Assembly: GCA_004794655.1 (NCBI GenBank)
Contig: SMMW01000033.1
Coordinates: 1,677,501 to 1,741,500, forward strand
Length of the DNA: 64,000 nucleotides
Reading direction: 5' to 3'
Source of the DNA: Marisa cornuarietis
Lineage: Eukaryota > Mollusca > Gastropoda > Architaenioglossa > Ampullariidae
Position numbers and translations under genes: made by a program. Shown here piece by piece: positions 1 to 11,575 of this stretch. Each line of letters begins with the position of its first letter. Position 1 is the first letter of the stretch. Below the pieces are notes generated by a model, which saw only the letters and a program-made list of their open reading frames with translations, did no database searches and was not told where the DNA came from.

Positions 1-1190
1 TAAGTAGTACTAAACATAAGGTATGATATCAAATGAGAGTGGAAGGTAAATATGTACAAAAGTAGTGGTTAGCACATAGATTTAGGAGAGGTCTGGAGTT
101 GAGAAGTGTCTCTAATGTTTTATTGCTTAGGAATCTTTGTAACTGGCATCGAAAGCAGTTCCCAGAATTCAATTTCTTAAAATAGAGAGGGAGGCTATTC
201 CACAGCACGTTCCATGAATATTTGAGAATTGAACTGAAAAGATCTGTTCTAGGAATGGGAATATTAAGTTTTAGAGAAGTAAGAGTGTTATTGGAGAAAA
301 ATAGCAAAGAGAGTCTGGGGACAGTTTATCCGTCAGAATTTTATAAATGAGCACGTACTTGTTGAATTTTAGTATGTTTGTCAGAGGAAGGACTCCCAGA
401 GAGGCGAAGTCATTTGGCTGTATTTTTGGTTTTAGTAAAACTGCTTTAATTGCTCGCCTTTGAACACCTACTAGAGGTTTCACGGAAGCTCTACTAGCGG
501 AGTCCCAGAGGGTTGACTAAATGTGGGTTGTATAAAAGTTTTCTTGCGTGAGGGTTTAGGAAATATTTAACTCTTGACAGCTGGTAGGCCTTCTTGAAAA
601 TGCTTTTGCTTTTGGCAGAGACGTGTTGGGACCACGATACGTTATTGTCGATAGTAACACCCATGAGTCTGTGGTACTGTACTCCCAATATTGGTTGAGT
701 GCCGATGTGGATACTTCAAAATGGGGTGGCTAGGTTTTGTCTTTCTGTCTAGTTGTTAGAGGCATAACTTCAGTTTTTTGAGAGTTGAGTGACATGTAGT
801 CCAATTAGTGATTAGGTCCAAGCCTGAAACTCTTCGGCGCTCAGCTCCAGGAAGGAAGCAAGTCGCTCAATCAGTTGCTGGTGTTCGTGTATTGTGGTGT
901 GGCCTGCAAACATTTCACATTTTTGGGATATGTAGGGAGGAAGATCATTAATGTAGGAGAATAGAAGAGGTCCTAATAATCAGCCTTGAAGAATATCAAA
1001 TTTGACTTCAAGAGGATCCGACATTTGATTGTTTACAGTGACTCTCTGAGTTCGAATATCGAGAAAGGAGGTAATGAGTTTGGTGCTCCCAGTACTTAGT
1101 TTATATCATTTAAGTTTTCTAATGAACAGATTAGGATCAATAACGTCAAAGGCTTTGGCAAAGTCAACAAGTAAGGCAGCAGAAAAATGA
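1..1190 (-). mobile_element. 5'-truncated LINE fragment (CR1/L2-like reverse transcriptase, C-terminal part), decayed
   Basis: On the minus strand, broken frames carry the typical order of a CR1/L2-type reverse transcriptase: [13 protein letters not shown] near 1190-1150 (block with the first catalytic Asp), an ILQG.LLGPLLF block near 985-960, then WSQHVSAKSK and FKKAYQLSR near 650-560, and the tail LFSSILKYSWNVLWNSLPL near 250-190. The FADD/YADD box is degraded (reads FAGH) and there are stops and frameshifts throughout, so it is dead. It begins abruptly about 30 bp downstream of the last visible SLC6 exon, so it sits in an SLC6 intron in the same orientation as the gene. Its 3' end lies outside the window. 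Clade assignment is by motif only. Confidence 0.8.
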
Positions 1191-1221
1191 TTGTCGAGAG
1201 AGAGAGAGAGAGTGAGCTAAC

Positions 1222-1363
1222 GTTGGCGTCTGCCAGGCGGGACCAGTCTGGGGTCAAGTAGAAGGCGACACCCTCCAGCGCTCCGTCCAGCATGGCCACT
1301 CTGACGAGGAGTACGGTTAGCAGCACGTAGGGAAACAAGGCTGTGAAGTACACCACCTAGATA

Positions 1364-1402
<39 letters not shown>

Positions 1403-2369
1403 TAAAAGATTATACTGAAATTGTGAAAACTCGTAAAAAAATACGGTTCAGAGGGTGATTTTACGTGGGTTTCCTACCTTTCCCAGAGACTGGATGCCCT
1501 TGGAGAGGACGATCAACACCAAGGCCCACCCGAACAAGTTGGCGACAGTAAGATGCGTCTGTAGTTCTCCCGCCTCGGCAATGCTCGATGTCTTGTTCAA
1601 GACCCTCTCGCTAGGAAAGAGGACAAGTCATTCACTTCGTTAGTCAGTAGACAGAGTTATGTTTCTTTCACCCATTCACTCTCTTATATTACGTCTTCGT
1701 ATTTAGAAACAAAAGGCTGTGCCAACGTAGGAGAAATTGGACTGTTCCTTTATTGTTCAAATGCAAACATAACACTTAAATGTAATATTAACACAGGAAA
1801 GGTCCCTGCTGGGCTTACTTGAAGTAAATCTCACTTGGAGACAAGGCATCCTTTTCAGTGTATCCGGCTGTTGATAAAATAAGAAAGAACAACGGGGTAG
1901 TTTTCCATCTAAAAGTTAAAAGAAATTTACGATGGAATTGTTTCTGAATTAACTAAAAAATAATATCAAATGGCCTTTAAGGATACAAAATTCTGAACAA
2001 GATCAACACAATATCAACAGTTTTATTTTAGGGGATCTACTTAGGCTTATCACCGAGAATGAAATCCCTGTTGGTTAAGGAAAGCAGAATCGGTCAAATG
2101 ATTTAGAACGGAATGGCAGCTGAGGTCTAACACATTGACAAATGCGTTCGCCAGTTCAAGTGTGTGCACTTTTTTATTTTCCTAACAAGATATGAAATAT
2201 TATTTGTAAGGTCGTGTGATCATTGACCAAATAGCTGCAAACACTGTCGAGAGATATAGAATAAACTTGAACTGTTTCCGTAAGAATTATTGAGAATCGA
2301 AGCAAATAATGAAGTCTTGTTTTCTTAAACAAAACTATGTATACACACATGTACTCATGCGCACATGTA

Positions 2370-2400
<31 letters not shown>

Positions 2401-4923
2401 AGAAAAAACAGACACAAGTGCACAAACAAAGAAATAGACTATTCTTACAGCAGTTCAGTTGGCTTGCATTCCCTTGTTCTAATGTGGTGTTTTGCATGAA
2501 GTTGTACAGAATGCATCTGCAGTCATTGCAAAAGGACCACGGCAACACTGACGTCATAGATGACACCAGATAGTACAGCGACCAGGCAATGATGACGTTG
2601 TAGTAGATGGCGACCAGGACAGTGGAAATGACTGCAGCATACCCGACACCTGGCACAAATCATCAGCAGCTCATAACAAACATGGAGTAGATGGGGGAGG
2701 GTGGGTTTATGGAAATCTTAGTATTTTTCATGTCAAGAAATTAAAAGAAAAGATTAAAGGAGCAATACGAGCACTCGGGGAAAATCGCTGGAAATAGAGG
2801 ATCAAGTATCACAAAAGTATTCCGGTGGTATTTTGTGATGAAGAGGCACGAGAAATATTATTATTCATGATTTCACCTGGATTTGTCGAAAAAACAGTAA
2901 ATGATGAAGGGATAGTATTTCTAAAAAAATAGCGTCGTCTGCGTGAGGCCACCATTAATGTGCGTGCTCGAAACAGCTAAAAAAAATTGAGGGTGACAAA
3001 CGTATGAGGAGCTGAAGCGGGAACACGTACGAGTAAGTAAACAGTAAGTTTTGCATGTAGCTAACTGAGGAAGAAATATGTTTTTACATTGATAACTGTG
3101 TATAAAATTTTTATAATGTTATTTTATTATATTTTGAATGGTTAAAAAGTCAGTATCAGCAGTAAGCTGTAACTTTCAAATAAAAATGCAATGATGGAAA
3201 TTAATCATACAACGAAAAAAATTATAGGAGTTTATCTTAGACAAACGCACATTTGAAATGTGTTTATAATTTATTAGCAATAATATACATGGAAAAATTT
3301 ACTTAGTAATAGAGGATCAATAATAATACAAAGTGGACTGTTGATTTGTTGTCTATTAAATTTTGATCTGGAGATTTACTTACCAGTCTGTGGAGTGAAC
3401 TTGGTTTGGACCCTTTTATTTTTGTTTAACTTTAGCCGAAGCTTCTAAATACAATTCAGATCTGTAGGGTTGTATTCCCAAATCAGCTGTTTCATTTTTT
3501 GGGTAAAAATTGCTTATTGAACACGACAATCTGAGCGATGTTTCTTTATCTGACTTGAAGATATGCATAGATCTGTTACAAATACTGCTTATACACAATG
3601 GAACTCTCTTGCGTAGAAGGTATTCTTCTTCTGCTTTCTAAGTGGCAGGTGACAATGACGATGTTTGAAGATTTATATCTTGAAAATTAAGAGTAAATAT
3701 GTACTCATATTTTGGGAATTATTATTTTAAAATGATCATTTCCCGATCATAAAGAAAAAGTGTTGCAGGTGCTGCCCTTTAAAGAGCATTGACGTAACTG
3801 AGATTGGATCGGAAATGTCTGTTTGTATCTGTTGTCGCGCAAGTAATTGCGAAAATATCAAAGTTGTCTCTCGACCCCGCTCATTTTCTCGAAATTCCAT
3901 ATGTATTACTTCGACTTGTTGCTGTCTGTCAGACTGACAGCTACAGCCACACCAAGCTTGTGACGTAATCAATCGACAAAACAAAACTACTCTAAAAACA
4001 AAATTTCAAATTCATGCGTGTTGATGGAACAGACATCTGATCACCTTTGAACGAAGGGTTGATACCCCAGATGCTGATAGGTCCGCGGCCACCAAACTGT
4101 CCAAAGGAGACTTCAAGGCCGAACACGGGGATCCCCAGGAGGATGAGGCTCAATGTGTAGGGCACCAAGAAAGCCCCTGTAGAAGGAAAGACGTGGTAAT
4201 AATTTTTTTTTCTAAAGTTTTATTTCATAGCACAATTATTACAGGAATACAACAGCACTAAGAACGCTACCACATAGAAACAGAAAAAGCAAAAAAAAAA
4301 AAAAGCACAAACAAAAAGAAACAAAGCACACACACACACACACAACATCCTTTTGCATCATCTTCCCTCATTTCTTCTACCTTTGCTTGCATACAATGCA
4401 CAAATAAAATTACATTACATGAAGTAAACTGTCACCATCAGGTGACTTATACAAATTCACATTAAGTCCAAAAGACGTGGTTATAATTATGCAATATTGG
4501 TATACCTTTCCTACACCAGAGTTTGGGTCATAAGCTGTACATTAATGTAGGACGCTATGCTGTAATTAGGAGGCTGTTGTTTTTAGAGCGCTATACTGTA
4601 ATTAGGACGTTATACTGTCATGTGGTAATTAATTCACTATAATGTAATGCAGGGCCTTGTATTACTATTTAAGACGCTATACTGTAATTTAGGACACTGC
4701 AATTCGGGCCGCTATAATGTACCTATAAATTTCAGACGGTGAACGCGACCTACATTAGTTTTATGTTTGTAAGGGAGATAAGAACATTCGTGTTCATGCA
4801 CGCGTGCTGTTATTAGTAGTTTTGCTTTCTTGGTGTTGCACTTGACACTTTATTGTTTTCTTTGGATTTCTAATTTGTGTATGTCTCTTTTTCCGTCCCT
4901 CCTACCCCCTCTCTTTCTCTGTG

Positions 4924-4955
<32 letters not shown>

Positions 4956-7513
4956 TGCGTGCGTGTTTGAGAGATAGAGAGAAGTTGACGGGAAACTGTT
5001 ACCTCTTATCTAGAGGTATGCGAGGTCCATGAACTCAGGAAGACCTGGATAATTACTCACATCCACGACCTGCTTGTCACATCGTGATACCGCGTTTGCA
5101 TGCCCCAAATCGCGACAATGGGAGCCTGCCATATCTTTGGTGGACCAACTCAGTCATGCATCATCAGTCATGGCAATGTACAGCGGAATCACTAAGTTTG
5201 GCAGGACTAGTAGTCGCTGTCATGTTGATTATAGCATCTTTGACTCTTGGATTTCCCACTCGATTAATCCCTGACTTCTTTACAATTCATAGTGTTTTGC
5301 AGAGTGTGAGCGGAGTTCGGCTTGAAGAAGTTAAGACCGTCGCTCTCCGACAGATATTCACATCAAGATCTGGCGCACCCATAACATCAGGCTTACTACT
5401 TCAAATCTTTCGTGTTGCCAATCATGCTTGACACGTGTGAAACGTGGACTTGTCAAGAGAAGAAAGACATTGGAGAACGATTGCCTGAGAAGGCTGCACC
5501 AGATCTTGCACAGAGAACATAAAAGCAATAACTTTGTACATCAGGAACCTCGAGTTGCAAGATTCATGCACCTCAACATGGTCTGGTTTGGCCATCTGAC
5601 CCGGCACGACACTTTGTCGAAGACTGTCCTTTCGCGGTATCTTGGAGAGTGGCTGAGGCTGCGGTGGCTAGAGGAAGAACTGGCTTACGAACGTGAAGGA
5701 GTGAACTGATCGTCTTGTGAAGGACCTGCTCATTATCGCTGCCGCTCTATCCATGTGCCCCTCCCCCAAACGACCGGTACCAAAAGACGAACGATTGAAT
5801 AGTTAACAGGTGTGTGTTATGCATTTCATTGGGGTATAAAGAGGAAAAATGCAAGAAAAAAGCATGTTGGATTGTAAAATGAAAACCACAAAAAGGAAAA
5901 GGAAATTAGGAGACCAAACAGAAATGTCTGAATGAACAAGGATGCGACTGAAGATGAATACAAATTGTATGTGACCCACATGCCTAGATATATCTAGATA
6001 AACAATTATGTATCTACGAACAGTTCAGAAAAAGAGTGAAGAAGACAGACTCAGGACACACACGTCCCAGTATTGTGTCTGCGGCATCTTTCTCCCATGA
6101 TGGGTGTGTGTGTGTGTGCGAGCACACTTTGAGCAGCCCAGGTCAAACGTGACATTTCATTACGGCTACAATTAAGAGACAGCTCTGGACGGCTGGTAAC
6201 AAGGGAAAGATTGTGAGGGGGGGGGGCGGTTGGGGGCAAGGCAAGTGAGGTAGATCTTATCTTCTGCAGGGAGGTACCTGAGGGAGGGTAGTGATAGCCA
6301 CATGTCCGATATCAGTCCGAATCAGCTGTCGTCTGCGACTTTTTCGTACAAGCCATCCATTTCCCCATCCCATTCCCTGCGCGTAAACAAGTTCGGCACT
6401 GACCACGTTCATTTGGAGGTCCGAACTCAAGGGTGTCGAGACGTTAAAACCGACATCAACTATGAAAAGGTGAAAGGTTACAGAAAGGGCAGAGTCGCCG
6501 TTGCAAAGAGAGAGAGAGAGAGAGAGCTGCCCAGGATGCTGAACTTCGCATGTCGCCGCTAATGTGATGCATTGAGTGTGACGGTGCATGTTTGGGAGGA
6601 GGGTGGAGGCTGAGGGCTCATCCCCTTTCAAGAGTCAAACGCGCTGACCCTGCTTGGCAATGGATGGCTCGAGGCTCAAATTCAACAGCTTGGAGGAGAG
6701 TGCCCCTCCTCCACCCACCTTCCTCGTCTTTCCCAGGTGCTTCTCCATCAGCTGACGACCTACTGTGTGCATGTCCTCTGGTGTGAGAACGAAGGACTTA
6801 AAATCCCTGGGAACAAATTGCCCCGGTCCACGTCATTAAAGATAACCTGTCCATGTAGCTAAACTTCAATCATTTGGTTTTCTACAACCAGACCAAACAG
6901 CTCTTCCAGACCAAAGGTTCATGGTTAAATGGCGTATTCATTTCGTATAGCATGGTCTTAGCAATGGCATTATAATGTTTCCGAGCAATGCTGCCCAGAA
7001 GGGACTTTTTTATTGCCTACTACTTCATATGTCGCCAGAACACACAGCCTCATTAAATTTACTTTAAAAACTAAACCTCCAAAGCATTGGCCTTACTTGG
7101 TTCTTTGCTTGACGTGTGTTTTTTTCACGTAACGACACTTATGATGCAATCTGTTTAAAACAAAACTTGCTCATTTTTTCTGCTATACCCACACTGTTAG
7201 ATCATCTTAAATTACTCGAATTGCGATTCTTGCGTTCTTCAAGAACCCACCGGAATCGCAGACCTGTCAGCAGTACTGTAGGGTCATGATGCAAATACAT
7301 GTGCACATCAGAGCATCAGGTCAATCGGAATTCTGGACATGACACTTACCAATTCCGAAACAAAGGATGTATGGCTATGAAGAAACTCACCGCCGCCATT
7401 TTTGTAGCAGAGGTAAGGGAAGCGCCAGACGTTGCCAAGGCCAACTGCATAGCCGACCATAGTCAGGATAAACTCCAGTTGTCTGCCCCATACCGCTCTT
7501 GTCTCCACAGTTC
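1222..7513 (-). CDS. SLC6 family sodium-coupled transporter, glycine-transporter-like; six internal exons, partial gene
   Basis: Exons in coding order (minus strand): 7513-7391, 4176-4045, 2649-2449, 1867-1819, 1610-1478, 1356-1222. All have AG/GT borders and phases that join exactly; split codons give Gly, Gly, Ser and Asn. The product runs from TM1 to about TM6: [19 protein letters not shown] (TM1), [14 protein letters not shown] (TM2), [20 protein letters not shown] (TM3), LPWSFC, an extracellular loop with NTT, NAS and NKTSS glycosylation sequons, SPSEIYF, a TM4 hydrophobic stretch ending SKGIQSLGK, and [11 protein letters not shown]...YLTPDWSRL. The TM1 position that is Asp in monoamine carriers is Gly here, which points to an amino-acid substrate; glycine transport is a family-level inference. 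Such proteins import substrate with Na+ and Cl- across the plasma membrane. The next exon (expected to begin VW) lies left of the window. The N-terminal cytoplasmic exon was not found; it must end in phase 1. Confidence 0.93.
1368..1402. repeat. (ATC)n microsatellite
   Basis: About 11 uninterrupted ATC units, lying in the SLC6 intron a few bases upstream (in the gene's sense) of the acceptor of the exon ending at 1356. Confidence 0.95.
2364..2399. repeat. (ACGC)n/(AC)n microsatellite
   Basis: ACGC units run into AC units, in the SLC6 intron just below the exon 2449-2649. Hydrophobic and Cys-rich frames across it are artefacts of the repeat. Confidence 0.9.
2754..3782 (-). mobile_element. TTAA-flanked non-autonomous DNA transposon, copy 1 (candidate piggyBac-type)
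   Basis: This segment is a diverged inverted copy of 15692-17125. Shared blocks include GAAGAGGCACGAGAAATAT, the stretch around TTTGTCACCCTC (2985-3000 here on the opposite strand), the AAACGCACATTT block, and the TGGGAATTATTATTTTAAAA block near the right end. Both borders carry TTAA (2754-2757 and 3779-3782), followed inward by AGGAGCAATACGAGCAC on the left and, read from the right, AGGGCAGCACCTGC, an imperfect terminal inverted repeat. TTAA target duplication is the hallmark of piggyBac. It lies in an SLC6 intron. No long reading frame survives. Confidence 0.65.
4326..4343. repeat. (CA)n microsatellite
   Basis: Short CA run following an A-rich stretch, in the SLC6 intron between exons 7391-7513 and 4045-4176. 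Confidence 0.85.
4919..4966. repeat. (GT)n(GTGC)n compound microsatellite
   Basis: GT dinucleotides pass into seven GTGC-like units. It consists of alternating purines and pyrimidines and lies in an SLC6 intron. Confidence 0.95.
5340..5745 (+). mobile_element. RTE-type LINE, C-terminal fragment, decayed
   Basis: Broken plus-strand frames read [13 protein letters not shown], then [19 protein letters not shown] (the conserved ..LLYGCETWTL.. region after the RT domain), then [18 protein letters not shown] (the RTE ..WFGHVARM.. box). The order is right, but at least two frameshifts separate the pieces. The 5' end of the fragment is not clear; sequence from about 5080 may also belong. It lies in the large SLC6 intron, opposite in orientation to the gene. 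Confidence 0.7.
5746..7390. other. Remainder of the SLC6 intron; no gene seen
   Basis: A short (TG)n run at about 6105-6120, a G-run near 6217-6227 and a short (GA)n run near 6509-6526 are the only low-complexity features. Open frames here have no recognisable domain and no codon pattern like the neighbouring exons. Confidence 0.6.
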
Positions 7514-8209
7514 CTGTCTGCTTAGATGTATAAAACTTAAATATTTGTACTTCAGAGATGAGAACACGTGAAGCTGCTTTGATATTCTAGACTTTAGGAT
7601 ATAAGCTTTAAGACACTGTTTTATTCTAAAACTAAGCACATCAGCTACACTGAAATTTAGGACAAACAGTAGTGGAATTTTGAACATAAACTGTAATAAA
7701 TTTATGAGTAGTATATGTGGTATAGTGGGATGTTTGACACATGGAATGGAGGACATGACCTAAGCCATAACGGAGTTTTAAATATAAACTGATTGAAATC
7801 CAGAGAAGAGCCAGGGTCAATAAAGCAGAGGTAATATGCTTCATTCGGAAGCCCCCATCTAGTTCTCTCTCTCTCTAAAAAAAAAAAATTAAGTTGCACT
7901 GACATACATGGCAACGCGAGGCGATAGGAACACATAAGCGTAACAGATATAATGCTTCCACATGTTCAGGGAAAGATGGAGTGTTCTGCATTTTGAGATC
8001 AGACGCTATCAAGATTGTCACTCAAAGCATCACAATCCCTGATAAGAAGGGAGAACAAGCTGTGACCATGCTTAATATTTACTGCTGCTACAGTTCAAGG
8101 AGAACACAAGTAACAACAAGGATTCTGACAAGCAGATATTTCAAGACTGTTGTTTAAAAAGAAGTCAAGGATCGTCTCATTTTACCTCGTGTCATTCAGA
8201 AAACCGATT

Positions 8210-8442
8210 GTCATTTAATCATCCATAAGCAATTTTTTAAACACTCTTTGTTCAACTCTTTTGTTTCAAGCTAGCGTTTTTCTTTGTCTGGCCAGACGCA
8301 TTGATTAGAGTTGATGAAATTGCTATTTGTCATTTAACCATCTACAAGCAAATTTTAAACACTCTTTGTTCAACTCTTTTGTTTCAAACTTGCGTGTTTC
8401 CCTGTCTGGCCAGACGCTTTGATTAGAGTTCATGGAATTGCC
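8210..8442. repeat. 119-bp tandem duplication (two diverged copies)
   Basis: Copy one starts at 8210 (GTCATTTAATCATC) and copy two at 8329 (GTCATTTAACCATC). Both contain ACTCTTTGTTCAACTCTTTT and CTGTCTGGCCAGACGC or its variant. The copies differ by scattered substitutions and small indels, so the duplication is old. No coding potential. Confidence 0.9.
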
Positions 8443-8486
8443 AAAGATCATCTCTCTTTGTTATTCTGAGCATCTTATTTACTCCA

Positions 8487-8752
8487 GGGGCCAGTTGCAC
8501 AACACATTTCTAATTTTAAACACTTTTAGGCCTTAACTCTATTTAGATAATTAGTATAAAGTGCACACCACAATTTTATAATTTTTTAAAACTAAAACTG
8601 CTTTAAGTAATGTAAAGTTGTTTAAGTCTGACTTTCCGTCCTGTCAGTACAATTTTTTTGTATGTTTTTCTGCAATGCATCAAAATGGCTAAGAAGAGAT
8701 TTTGCTTCTTTATAACAGTTTTAAGGTTTAGGAACGTGTTGTGCAACTGGGC
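8487..8752 (-). mobile_element. MITE family A, copy 1 (about 266 bp)
   Basis: It begins GGGGCCAGTTGCACAACA and ends with the inverted counterpart TGTTGTGCAACTGGGC. It is the reverse complement of the copies at 23142-23406 and 24932-25208; for example it holds TTTCCGTCCTGTCAGTACAA where they hold the complement. It has no coding capacity. Target-site duplications could not be read with confidence. Confidence 0.85.
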
Positions 8753-8889
8753 AGGATTTTAATAAGTTAAAAATGTTGTTTGATGATTACAAAAACACAA
8801 CTTCTGCATGGACTTCCTTGCTCAGCTTGAGTCCAAGCATGCTACAAAACTGAGTTTTGACATTGTTATGAAGATTGGAAAGCACTTCT

Positions 8890-8995
8890 CTCACCGTTTT
8901 ACTCATGGTTAGAAGCAGACGATCTTTGGGCAGGGATCCGCCGCGTTACGGAGGTACGGCCAAGTGAAAGACAAAAAAAGATGAAATGAGACAAG
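8890..8995 (-). promoter_or_regulatory. CpG-containing block upstream of the SLC6 exons; possible 5' region (weak)
   Basis: A local GC- and CpG-richer stretch (GGATCCGCCGCGTTACGGAG around 8934-8953) sits about 1.4 kb upstream of the first SLC6 exon found. On the minus strand an ATG at 8906 is followed after four codons by a donor-like GTGAGA, but that phase (0) does not fit the next known exon, so this is not offered as an exon. Recorded as the best-placed candidate for a first exon or promoter region. Confidence 0.2.
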
Positions 8996-9420
8996 GCGCA
9001 GGACTGTTGCAGGGTTTTATATCTCCACTAGAGCAAAAGGAATTGCACGGTCAGGGCACAATTAGCATAAGAGATAAAACAACAGTCTTCTATCCCAGAA
9101 TTAATTTCACAGTCCAACACCGAATGACTTGCAGGACTCTCGCCAGTATTTTACCTCGCAAAATCTATCTTCTTCTTCTTTTAATTATCTTCGCCATCGG
9201 AAAGCTGTGAGCGTGCATTTTCCAACAGTCTTGAGCTGTAGTCATTGTTGTCATGCAACATTTACGACATTTTAAGATCTTGTAGTCGGTTTCGTTTCCA
9301 CAAAATCCGCTTGAAAACCAGTCACATCAGTGAAGACAACGCAGTGGTTTTAAAATCTCATTTACAAGATTGGTATTATTATTAATATCCGCTGGTGCTT
9401 AAGTGAAATCAGCATCTATT

Positions 9421-9847
9421 AGCGTAAATTTCGGATTATAAGCCGCGACATTCTTCCCCAGCTTTTAAAACCTGCGGCTTAAACAGCGATGCGGCTTGTT
9501 CGGGGATTTTTCAGATTCAAATTAATTTTTCGATGAACTCCATGTTAAAGTGTTAACTGTTCAAGTTGCTACAGTGTTAACTGTGCACATTTTAAAAATC
9601 AAAGCTGCATTCAATTGAAGCATTCAGATCATTTGCTCAAGCACACTGCACTCTCATCATCATCATCATCCCGAAACTAGGTGAAATGCCTGCAATCCAG
9701 CTTTCATGTTGAAGGCGATCGACCTGGCCATTGAAAAAGTTGTATATATTTGTGGCTTATGAACCAGTGCGGCTTATTCGTGAATAAAGCAGGGATTTAA
9801 AAAAAATTTAGTGGGTGCTTCCTACATACAGACCGAAATTTACGGTA
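9421..9847. mobile_element. 427-bp MITE with 7-bp target-site duplication ATCTATT
   Basis: The left end is AGCGTAAATTTCGG and the right end is CCGAAATTTACGGTA, inverted repeats of each other. The element is flanked by identical ATCTATT at 9414-9420 and 9848-9854. Internally it repeats the motif (T/C)GCGGCTTA..., as in TGCGGCTTAAACAG, GCGGCTTGTTCG and GCGGCTTATTCG. There is no open frame. Superfamily not assigned; the 7-bp duplication could be a worn 8-bp one. Confidence 0.8.
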
Positions 9848-9854
9848 ATCTATT

Positions 9855-10460
9855 GTTTGTGAAAGTTGTATCTTCACTTTTTAAACCGGAAAACTAGAAC
9901 ACGGCGAGTACTTTACCCTCCGAAAACTACCAATTTCTTTTCTAATTATCTTCACCATCAAAATTGTTGATCATCTCCGTTTACAATAGGAATTTAACTG
10001 CTGGGTCTCAGAAGAGAGATTAATGTCAGTCTTTAACTGTTAATCGGTTAATTTTTTTTTTAGAATAAGATGATACCTTTCAGCTTCATCAAAGTGGCAT
10101 TATTCGGTAAATACACTTAGAAAATGGCACCCTTCTACTATTTCTTTTTCACCTCTCCTCTTCTCATTTGGTTATCGAGTTTGTCATATAAAGGTAAAGA
10201 ATTTACATAACCTTTCTGTACTTGGGGAATGAGATGTTAGACCACACTAATCCTGAGCCTTTTGTTTTGAGGGAGGGGGGTAAAGGTGGTAGTGGTCCTA
10301 TTCCGTACTTTTCTCTTCAACGGTCTTAGTGGTAGGGTACTTATTCAACAGTGTGATAACCTGGAAAAATACACGGGTATTGAGCCGGCTGTAGTATATG
10401 AGCTTCCTAGGGGTTAGTTATATGAAAACGCTTTAAATAGACCGTAGGATCATTCAAGCC
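9855..10460. other. Intergenic; nothing recognised
   Basis: AT-rich sequence without open frames of note, inverted repeats or similarity to other parts of the window that I could see. Confidence 0.5.
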
Positions 10461-10508
10461 CACGCGCGCGCGCGCACACACACACACACAACACACACGC
10501 ACGCACGT

Positions 10509-10575
<67 letters not shown>
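10461..10575. repeat. (CG)n/(CA)n compound microsatellite, about 115 bp
   Basis: CGCG runs, CA runs, an interrupted ACGC/ACGT segment, a second CG run and then about 60 bp of pure CA. It is nearly all alternating purine-pyrimidine. The Cys/Val-rich open frames on the minus strand here are repeat artefacts. Confidence 0.97.
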
Positions 10576-10576
<1 letters not shown>

Positions 10577-11389
10577 GGTGGCGGAAACCAGGAAAAAGTG
10601 CTTGGTGAGGTGTGTTCTCGATAACACAGTAGAAAAAAGATCTATGGTAAAAACAAAACAAAACAAGAAACACTCGAAATAATCTCTGGTAGCGTGTGTC
10701 GCAATTGAAATATTTCTTTTATCACACTACATAGATGCAGAATTTAAGAGAACTATATTTTCACAATGTGGGGGTGGGGCCTGGGTGTTGATGTAATGGA
10801 CCATTTCGCCCGGTAAACCCTACACCTGTGTACTGTTGTGATGCTTGCTACTCTGCGAGACACAACCGGTCCTCAGCCACTCGTGCACGCTGTTGTGCTG
10901 TCAGCAGCAGGCCCAGGCACACACACTCACACAGACTCCACACCCACGCTATAGATGTGTAAGCGACGATCGACCTGTGCTCCGGTTGATCGCGACCGTG
11001 TGCGCAATGAACTGTGAGCGTCACGACAGCTAATCACCTGACTAAACTTTAATACCGTGGCAGTGGGACGGGGTTTTGGAGGTGACAACGCCTGACATCC
11101 AGTGCGCAGTCGTGTGTGTGTGTGTGCGCGCGCGCGCTTGCAAGGAATCGACTAGTTCGTTACCGAGGGATATTCTCGTTCGCGCCACTTGCAGAAAAAC
11201 ACGTCCGAATGCACCACATACACATCGAACAAGAGTTGACACAAAAAAGTACTAATACGCACAAACAAAAGTCTGCTCGTGCATATTGAATTTAGATTCT
11301 TTACTATTCGATGTCTGAAAAGCATTTATGTTTGTGTAACTGAAGCAGAACGAGGACAAATCTAGACGACAGTATTGGCTTAGCAGTAC
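10576..11389. other. Intergenic; no supported gene
   Basis: Slightly GC-richer than its surroundings, with a (GT)n(GC)n run at about 11111-11138. Open frames of 60-70 codons on both strands show no domain. It could be a distal promoter, but nothing in the sequence proves it. Confidence 0.4.
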
Positions 11390-11575
11390 GCGGGGCCCCG
11401 CGAGGCCCAGGGTGAGTGTCATAGGCGAGACCCCCGGGGGCCGAAACCGAGGGCCGTAAGTGTCGGCTATATACGGTATAATATACCGTACCACAAGAAT
11501 CTATCGCGGGGCCCCTCTCAGGCGCGGGTCCTGGGGCGGTTGCCCCAGTTGCCACCCCCTCAGGCCGCCTCTTAG
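11390..11575. other. GC-rich island, probable decayed DNA-transposon end
   Basis: A sharply GC-rich block (GGGGCCCCGCGAGGCCC, then GGGCCCCTCTCAGGC and GGGTCCTGGGGCGGTTGCCC) in otherwise AT-rich DNA. It contains a 19-bp palindrome at 11472-11490 (TACGGTATA, one base, TATACCGTA). Blocks of the type GGGGCGGTTGCCCC are familiar from ends of cut-and-paste transposons, but no paired inverted end was found. Confidence 0.35.

Noticed and set aside
8895..8906. ATG plus four codons and GTGAGA donor as first SLC6 exon
   Set aside because: It would end in phase 0, whereas the exon at 7513 needs a phase-1 donor; an extra exon would be required and none was seen.
10407..10673. Cys-Val repeat protein, minus strand
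   Set aside because: Translation of the (CA)n microsatellite.
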